Positions 39,441 through 43,558 of a stretch of DNA of 43,558 nucleotides are shown here, piece by piece. How positions within the stretch are numbered: position 1 is the stretch's first letter; each line of letters starts with the position of its first letter. Both the position numbers and the translations under genes were made by a program. The DNA lies in assembly GCA_013327885.1 (NCBI GenBank), contig JABUMY010000024.1, forward strand, positions 1 through 43,558, read 5' to 3'. The notes under the pieces are model-generated. The model saw only the letters and a list, made by a program, of their open reading frames with translations. It had not been told where the DNA came from and did not search any database. The DNA comes from Flavisolibacter longurius. Its GTDB lineage: Bacteria > Bacteroidota > Bacteroidia > Chitinophagales > Chitinophagaceae.

Positions 39441-40097
39441 TTATCGCCCGGCAGGATTTTTCCACCCTTTCCCCAGCCGCTCTATTGTTTCTGCCACACG
39501 TGTCTTTCTTGTCTCTTCCCGTTTTGCCGATACCACCCATTCTACATATTCTTTCCGGTTGGTAAAGGACAGGGTGTCAAAAAATGCTTTTTGTTCCGGT
39601 GCCGTTAAAAAAGCTTTTGCCATATCACCGGGAAGGGTGATGGTTTTAGTGGCAGCATCTGCGTAAGCCGCCACAGGATTTTCTTTCGGCTTTGTTTCCC
39701 TTTTTTCGTCTGCACCCGTTTGTAACCGCAGGGCAAAGGCCGACCAGGTTTCGTCAAACGACACAAGCGAAAGCCATTGCAGGCCCTTGCGGGTGGGTAA
39801 GTCGCCCCAGCCATGGTCGCGGGTAAGGTCAGTTTGAATTTTGGAACTTCCTTTAGGAAAATAAATCCAAAGCGTAACACCTTCTTTCAGCATTGCCAGT
39901 ACTTTTTTTTCTTCGCCTTCCCGCTGCGCAATGTTCCTGACAAACCAATGAACCTGGTCATAAGTTTTACCGGTGTTAGATACACGAACACCTGCAGGCA
40001 ATGTCCCCAGCGCCTTTTCAAAATCGGCCGGTGCGCCAATGGTAAGTAACGTAAAGCCTTCTTTGATCTTTAATTTTTGTACAGGTGTGGCCGGCAT
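39441..40097 (-). CDS. YdeI/OmdA-type protein with DUF3052-like N-terminus
   Basis: A 218-aa cytoplasmic protein in two parts. Residues about 1-125 (KLKIKEGFTLLTIGAP, then VTLWIYFPKGSSK) resemble the DUF3052 family. After a charged linker, residues about 145-218 match the YdeI/OmdA (bacteriocin-protection-like) domain: GDMAKAFLTAPEQKAFFDTLSFTNRKEYVEW, with the run of basic and acidic helices that follows. The biochemical role is unknown. A good promoter lies upstream (40117-40145). It is convergent with the peptidase gene. Confidence 0.85.
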   Translation of the reverse strand: MPATPVQKLKIKEGFTLLTIGAPADFEKALGTLPAGVRVSNTGKTYDQVHWFVRNIAQREGEEKKVLAMLKEGVTLWIYFPKGSSKIQTDLTRDHGWGDLPTRKGLQWLSLVSFDETWSAFALRLQTGADEKRETKPKENPVAAYADAATKTITLPGDMAKAFLTAPEQKAFFDTLSFTNRKEYVEWVVSAKREETRKTRVAETIERLGKGWKNPAGR

Positions 40098-40116
40098 AAC
40101 AGTGTTTTGCTAAGAC

Positions 40117-40145
40117 CAAAAATAATGGTTTCCACTACAGGCAAA
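40117..40145 (-). promoter_or_regulatory. promoter TTTG-N17-TATTTTTG
   Basis: Minus strand: TTTG (40145-40142), 17-bp spacer and a perfect TATTTTTG (40124-40117), 19 bp before the YdeI-like ATG. The best two-box match in the window. Confidence 0.7.
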
Positions 40146-40211
40146 CAAAAACCGAAATGATGTATCTATATTGTGATTCACCAGGTGAAACGCTGAACTT
40201 TTGCCAGGGCT

Positions 40212-40219
40212 TATCTTCG
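40212..40219 (+). promoter_or_regulatory. -7-like TATCTTCG, 4 nt before the Ldh ATG
   Basis: Two mismatches from TAnnTTTG at most, directly before the ATG at 40224; no -33 box at normal distance. It resembles the other start-adjacent -7-like elements in this window. Confidence 0.3.
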
Positions 40220-40223
40220 CCGC

Positions 40224-41318
40224 ATGAACGAAACGGTTTTTTCTTACGAGCAGCTTGCGGGCTTTACCCGTTCTGTTTTTTTGGCAATGGGTTGCAGCGA
40301 TGCGGATGCAGAGCTGGCCACGAAGGTTTTGCTCTCGGCCGATAGCCGCGGGATCGATTCGCACGGCATTGCCCGCCTGAGTGGTTATGTGCGCCTTTGG
40401 GAAGCAAAACGCGTCAATGCAACACCAGGGGTAAAGATCCTGCACCAAACGCCTTCTACAGCAACAGTTGACGGCGACAGCGGCCTGGGATTGGTGGTGG
40501 CGCCCAGAGCCATGCAGATCGCTATCGACAAAGCAAAAGCCGTAGGAACAGGTTGGGTAAGTGTGCAGGGCAGCAACCATTTTGGCATTGCCGGTTACCA
40601 TGCCATGATGGCCCTCGAAGAAGACATGATCGGCATCTGCATGACCAATGCCAGTCCACTGGTGGCACCTACGTTTTCGATCGAGCGACTGCTGGGAACA
40701 AACCCAATCTGTGTGGCCATTCCAGCCGGAGAAGAACCGCCTTTTGTAGCCGACCTGGCCACCACAACAGCGGCCAATGGAAAGCTGGAAATTTTGCAAC
40801 GCAAGAATGCCGAAGCACCAACGGGATGGATACAGGACAAGGATGGTGCATCTTCCACCAATCCGCATGAATTAAAAACAGGCGGTTCCCTGTTGCCGCT
40901 CGGTGGCGACCGTGAGCACGGCAGTCACAAAGGCTATGCGTTGGGTGCGGTGGTTGATATTTTTTCCGCTGTTTTAAGCGGGGCCAATTACGGTCCCTGG
41001 GTGCCGCCCTTCCCGGCCTATGTGCCCATGCCAACGGGCATGCCCGGCAAAGGCATCGGTCATTTTTTTGGTGCCATGCGGGTGGATGCGTTTCGGCCGG
41101 CAGAGGAATTCAAGCAGCACATGGACAATTGGATCCGTCGTTTTAGGTCAGCCAAAACCGCTGGCGGCCATGAAAGAGTATTGATTCCGGGCGACCCCGA
41201 ACGGGAGATGGAAAAGGAGCGGAAGAAGTCAGGCATCCCGCTACTGGAGCCTGTGGTGCAGGATCTGCAGGCACTGGGAGAGAAGTTCGGCCTTTCCATT
41301 TTGCAAGCAGGCAAATAG
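40224..41318 (+). CDS. Ldh-family (malate/L-lactate dehydrogenase type 2) oxidoreductase
   Basis: A 364-aa NAD(P)-dependent dehydrogenase of the Ldh/MDH2 superfamily, whose members act on malate, lactate, sulfolactate, ureidoglycolate and related 2-hydroxyacids. The family His is H47 in DSRGIDSHGIARL. SNHFGIAGYH (H119) is the catalytic segment, GTNPICVAIPA and VADLATTTAANGK bind the cofactor, and HGSHKGYALG is the conserved C-terminal substrate loop. The C-terminus has a basic helical tail. The substrate cannot be set from sequence alone. It is a single gene. Confidence 0.93.
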   Translation: MNETVFSYEQLAGFTRSVFLAMGCSDADAELATKVLLSADSRGIDSHGIARLSGYVRLWEAKRVNATPGVKILHQTPSTATVDGDSGLGLVVAPRAMQIAIDKAKAVGTGWVSVQGSNHFGIAGYHAMMALEEDMIGICMTNASPLVAPTFSIERLLGTNPICVAIPAGEEPPFVADLATTTAANGKLEILQRKNAEAPTGWIQDKDGASSTNPHELKTGGSLLPLGGDREHGSHKGYALGAVVDIFSAVLSGANYGPWVPPFPAYVPMPTGMPGKGIGHFFGAMRVDAFRPAEEFKQHMDNWIRRFRSAKTAGGHERVLIPGDPEREMEKERKKSGIPLLEPVVQDLQALGEKFGLSILQAGK

Positions 41319-41433
41319 CGGTAAGACGACTTGGCCATCGTACGAGTAGCAAAAAAACAGCATGCGAAATCGGGCAGTTAACCCGTAAATTCGTCCGGCA
41401 AAAAAAATCAGTTAAACGCACCGGATAATCACT

Positions 41434-42801
41434 ATGCAAGACGCAACAGCAACCCAGCAAAAAGCAGCAGCAACGGGCTCGATCAAGGTTATGAAATTTG
41501 GCGGTACGTCGGTAGGGAAGCCGCACCGCATGCACGAAGTGGCCAATCTTATTACCAAAGACAGCGAACGAAAGATCGTTGTGCTGAGCGCCGTTTCGGG
41601 TACAACCAATAGCCTGGTGGAGATCGGCAATTTTTTAGCAGCCGGCAACAAAGGCGCTGCCAAAGAAAAGATCGAAGCACTGGAAGGGCAGTACCAGGCT
41701 TTTATCAAAGAGCTGGTGACAACTCCTGAGGCCCTTCAGAAAGCGGGGGATGTGTTGCGGGAGCATTTTGAATTTCTGACCATCATCCTGCGTATCTCTT
41801 ACAACGAAGCACTGAACAAAGACATTCTTGCACAGGGTGAATTGCTTTCTACAAAACTGTTCAGCATTTACCTGGGTGAAAAAGGCATCGACCATGCCTT
41901 GTTGCCGGCGCTTGATTTTATGAGCATTGATGCTAACGATGAACCCCAGGTGGAAACCATCCGTGAAAAGCTGTCGGCCATTCTTGCGCAGCAGGGTGGT
42001 AAAAAGCTTTTTATTACACAAGGCTATATCTGCCGGAATGCAAAAGGAGAAGTGGACAACCTGAAACGCGGTGGGAGCGATTACAGTGCTTCACTTATTG
42101 CCGCTGCGGTAAGCGCTTCGGTATGCGAGATCTGGACGGACATCAGCGGTATGCATAACAACGATCCACGCATCGTTAACAAAACAATTCCCATCGATCA
42201 ATTAAGCTTTGATGAAGCGGCGGAACTGGCCTATTTCGGTGCCAAGATCCTGCACCCGGCTTCTATCTGGCCTGCACAACAATACAAGATCCCGGTTAAG
42301 CTGTTGAACACCATGGAGCCCGATGCAAAAGGCACGAGCATTGTGGAAGCAGCAGCATCAGTAGGCGTAAAAGCAGTAGCGGCCAAAGATGGCATTACGG
42401 CCATCAACATCAAAAGCAGCCGTATGTTATTGGCCTACGGTTTCCTACGCAAGGTGTTTGAAGTGTTCGAAAAATACCGCACACCAATTGATATGATCAC
42501 CACATCAGAAGTGGCGGTATCGGTGACCATCGACAGCGATGCAGCGTTGAAAGAGATCGTCCGCGAACTGGAGACTTTTAGCACGGTGAGTGTGGACAAA
42601 GGACAAGCCATTGTTTCCATCGTAGGCAACCGGATCGCTGATCAGCCAAGCACATTGAAAAATGTTTTTGAAAGCCTGCAAAAGATCGATGTTCGCATGG
42701 TGTCTTACGGCGGCAGTGCCCATAACATTTCATTGCTGGTTGCAGCAAGCGATAAGAACGAAGTGCTGCAAGGATTGAATACAGGTTTGTTTGGGTTGTA
42801 A
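41434..42801 (+). CDS. lysC: aspartate kinase (monofunctional)
   Basis: A 455-aa enzyme that phosphorylates L-aspartate, the first step to lysine, threonine, methionine and diaminopimelate. An N-terminal extension of about 15 residues (Gln, Ala rich) precedes the kinase start KVMKFGGTSVGK. The kinase core covers about 15-300 (VVLSAVSGTTNSL, then FITQGYICRN and LKRGGSDYSASLIA). Two ACT domains follow, about 315-385 (INIKSSRMLL) and 395-455 (VSIVGNRI, then VSYGGSAHNISLLV), which usually sense lysine or threonine. No homoserine dehydrogenase is fused. An internal Met at residue 20 could be the start if the extension is not translated. A terminator follows about 100 bp after the stop. Confidence 0.94.
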   Translation: MQDATATQQKAAATGSIKVMKFGGTSVGKPHRMHEVANLITKDSERKIVVLSAVSGTTNSLVEIGNFLAAGNKGAAKEKIEALEGQYQAFIKELVTTPEALQKAGDVLREHFEFLTIILRISYNEALNKDILAQGELLSTKLFSIYLGEKGIDHALLPALDFMSIDANDEPQVETIREKLSAILAQQGGKKLFITQGYICRNAKGEVDNLKRGGSDYSASLIAAAVSASVCEIWTDISGMHNNDPRIVNKTIPIDQLSFDEAAELAYFGAKILHPASIWPAQQYKIPVKLLNTMEPDAKGTSIVEAAASVGVKAVAAKDGITAINIKSSRMLLAYGFLRKVFEVFEKYRTPIDMITTSEVAVSVTIDSDAALKEIVRELETFSTVSVDKGQAIVSIVGNRIADQPSTLKNVFESLQKIDVRMVSYGGSAHNISLLVAASDKNEVLQGLNTGLFGL

Positions 42802-42802
42802 A

Positions 42803-42881
42803 GCCCCCACCTAACCTCTTCCAACGGCCTCCCCCTGCCCCTCCGGTGGAGGGGAGATTTAGGCACAGACCCTTGCTTTTG
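42803..42881 (+). repeat. GC-rich dispersed repeat, copy 1, inside the lysC 3' UTR
   Basis: It starts 2 bp after the lysC stop and ends before its terminator. Ends GCCCCCACCTAACCTC and CACAGACCCTTGCTTTTG match copy 2 exactly, inverted. The centre (ggcctccccctgcccctccgg) matches the partial copy at 35795-35825. It is palindromic and can form a hairpin. Confidence 0.8.
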
Positions 42882-42898
42882 CACGATACAACATTTAG

Positions 42899-42928
42899 CC
42901 TCTGTCAATTTTTTGGCGGAGGTTTTTT
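42899..42928 (+). terminator. intrinsic terminator of lysC
   Basis: CCTCTGTC pairs with GGCGGAGG (two G-U pairs; 42899-42906 with 42915-42922), followed by six T (42923-42928). Confidence 0.75.
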
Positions 42929-42978
42929 GTATGGGGAAATAACAATTGTAAACTGCAACATTTGATATGCGTAGGGAT

Positions 42979-43083
42979 ACGCCGTGGCGTGTCTTTAGAA
43001 GCCCAATAGGGCTTCAATATGAATAGCGCCGGGTGAAACTAGGGGAAAGGATGCATGATGAACTGGAACCCCGGATGGGGTTC
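42979..43083 (+). repeat. composite multi-hairpin repeat, family 2
   Basis: In order: ACGCC-GT-GGCGT (42979-42990); AAGCCC-AATA-GGGCTT (42999-43014); linker CAATATGAAT; AGC; a degenerate CCGGGTGAAACTAGGGG (43029-43045); then GAACCCC-GGAT-GGGGTTC (43066-43083) followed by CAATG. Hairpin, AT-rich 10-nt linker, AGC and second hairpin is the same layout as the family 1 units at 32.3 kb. Confidence 0.7.
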
Positions 43084-43287
43084 AATGTTTAATTTGTTTT
43101 TGTGAGATGTTCCATTTATGCGTTGGAAATATTATTTGGCTTTGTAAACCCACCCCAAGTCATTATAGAAATAACAAACGTTAGGTCGCACATCCGAGGA
43201 GGGAAAGTTTGCTTTAGTAAGAAAAGTTGGATGACGGAAAGAATGAAATCATCATCGTTATTTCAAATAAATGGAGGAATAAATTTT

Positions 43288-43322
43288 CAATAATCAACTC
43301 ACAATTTTCAATTCGCAAATAC
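43288..43322. repeat. short-period repeat tract 11 (unit about tcaatt)
   Basis: attttcaataatcaactcac followed by aattttcaattcgcaaatac: drifting copies of a (t)tcaa-type unit in the terminal gap. Confidence 0.5.
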
Positions 43323-43402
43323 GAAAACCGGTATGACATTTATTTCCCTTATCCCGCTGGTTCCGCGCCTTATTGCGCATTAGCTAACGATTCTATTTGC
43401 TA

Positions 43403-43442
43403 TAAGAAAAGAGTAGCGCAATACAGCGCTTGCCGTTTCTTA
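43403..43442. other. imperfect nested hairpin
   Basis: TAAGAAA/TTTCTTA (43403-43409 with 43436-43442) encloses AGCGC/GCGCT (43415-43419 with 43426-43430). Role unknown; no neighbouring gene to link it to inside the window. Confidence 0.4.
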
Positions 43443-43558
43443 CGTTATAAGCCGATAGATATAATTGCATCAAACAACGTGAAGTGAAAATGAAAGTCGA
43501 AAAGAAGGACTGCATACAAAATGAATCAGGCAACCAATAGTGAAAGGCTCTTGTGCGC

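Larger units (their letters stand above)
42929..43558. other. repeat-rich terminal region, no gene seen
   Basis: About 630 bp without a convincing coding frame. The longest frames (63 and 86 codons) have no domain, odd composition and no promoter, and were rejected. It holds a multi-hairpin repeat (42979-43083), a short-period tract (43288-43322) and an imperfect nested hairpin (43403-43442). Confidence 0.55.

Noticed and set aside
43102-43487. Two frames of 63 and 86 codons near the right edge
   Set aside because: No recognisable motif, composition typical of AT-rich non-coding DNA, and they run over a short-period tract.

Overview
The window looks like chromosomal DNA of a Bacteroidota bacterium, most probably family Chitinophagaceae. 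The evidence is gene content (a T9SS-sorted protein, GLPGLI, DUF4249 and DUF4403 proteins, TonB-dependent receptors, tandem DUF3857/transglutaminase proteins) and promoter style: repeated matches to the Bacteroidota -7 element TAnnTTTG rather than an E. coli -10. No phage, plasmid, IS element or CRISPR array is visible. The family assignment is inference from protein style.

Layout. 1-3.4 kb: a cut-off T9SS cargo protein, a Gfo/Idh/MocA oxidoreductase and a 56-aa lipoprotein. 3.5-8.1 kb: a CDP-alcohol phosphatidyltransferase and two overlapping DUF3857/transglutaminase-like proteins, one with its catalytic residues lost. 8.4-14.4 kb: a DegP/HtrA protease, a response regulator/histidine kinase pair and a class III adenylate cyclase fused to TolB-like and TPR regions. 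14.5-21.4 kb: a four-gene envelope operon (hypothetical, STN-type TonB-dependent receptor, DUF4249 lipoprotein, MG2 protein with an orphan plug-like region). 21.6-22.4 kb: three small genes, two of them membrane microproteins. 22.6-24.8 kb: a GIY-YIG nuclease pseudogene between a partial tRNA copy and an intact tRNA-Val(TAC), then a small ORF and mtaB. 24.9-28.5 kb: a GLPGLI protein and an outer-membrane barrel. 28.5-32.2 kb: glgB, a Ca2+/Na+ antiporter and a DUF486 protein. 32.7-35.8 kb: a lipoprotein, a glyoxalase-fold protein and argS. 36.1-42.8 kb: GtrA-like, DUF4403, an M14-like zinc peptidase, a YdeI/OmdA protein, an Ldh-family dehydrogenase and aspartate kinase. The last 0.75 kb is repeat-rich.

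Much of the content is cell-envelope biology: outer-membrane receptors and their lipoprotein partners, periplasmic proteolysis, secreted transglutaminase-like proteins and two-component sensing. Housekeeping genes (argS, lysC, mtaB, tRNA-Val) are interspersed, and operons are short.

The most unusual material is between the genes. (1) A 46-bp direct repeat of the 3' end of tRNA-Val brackets a GIY-YIG nuclease gene broken by two in-frame TAA codons, whose C-terminus is encoded by tRNA sequence; it looks like a tiny tRNA-targeted selfish element. (2) Eleven intergenic tracts of drifting 6-9-nt repeats, each with its own unit, mostly lie beside gene ends. (3) Two families of paired-hairpin palindromic repeats share one architecture, one with compensatory base changes. 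(4) Two tandem membrane microproteins sit behind a strong promoter.
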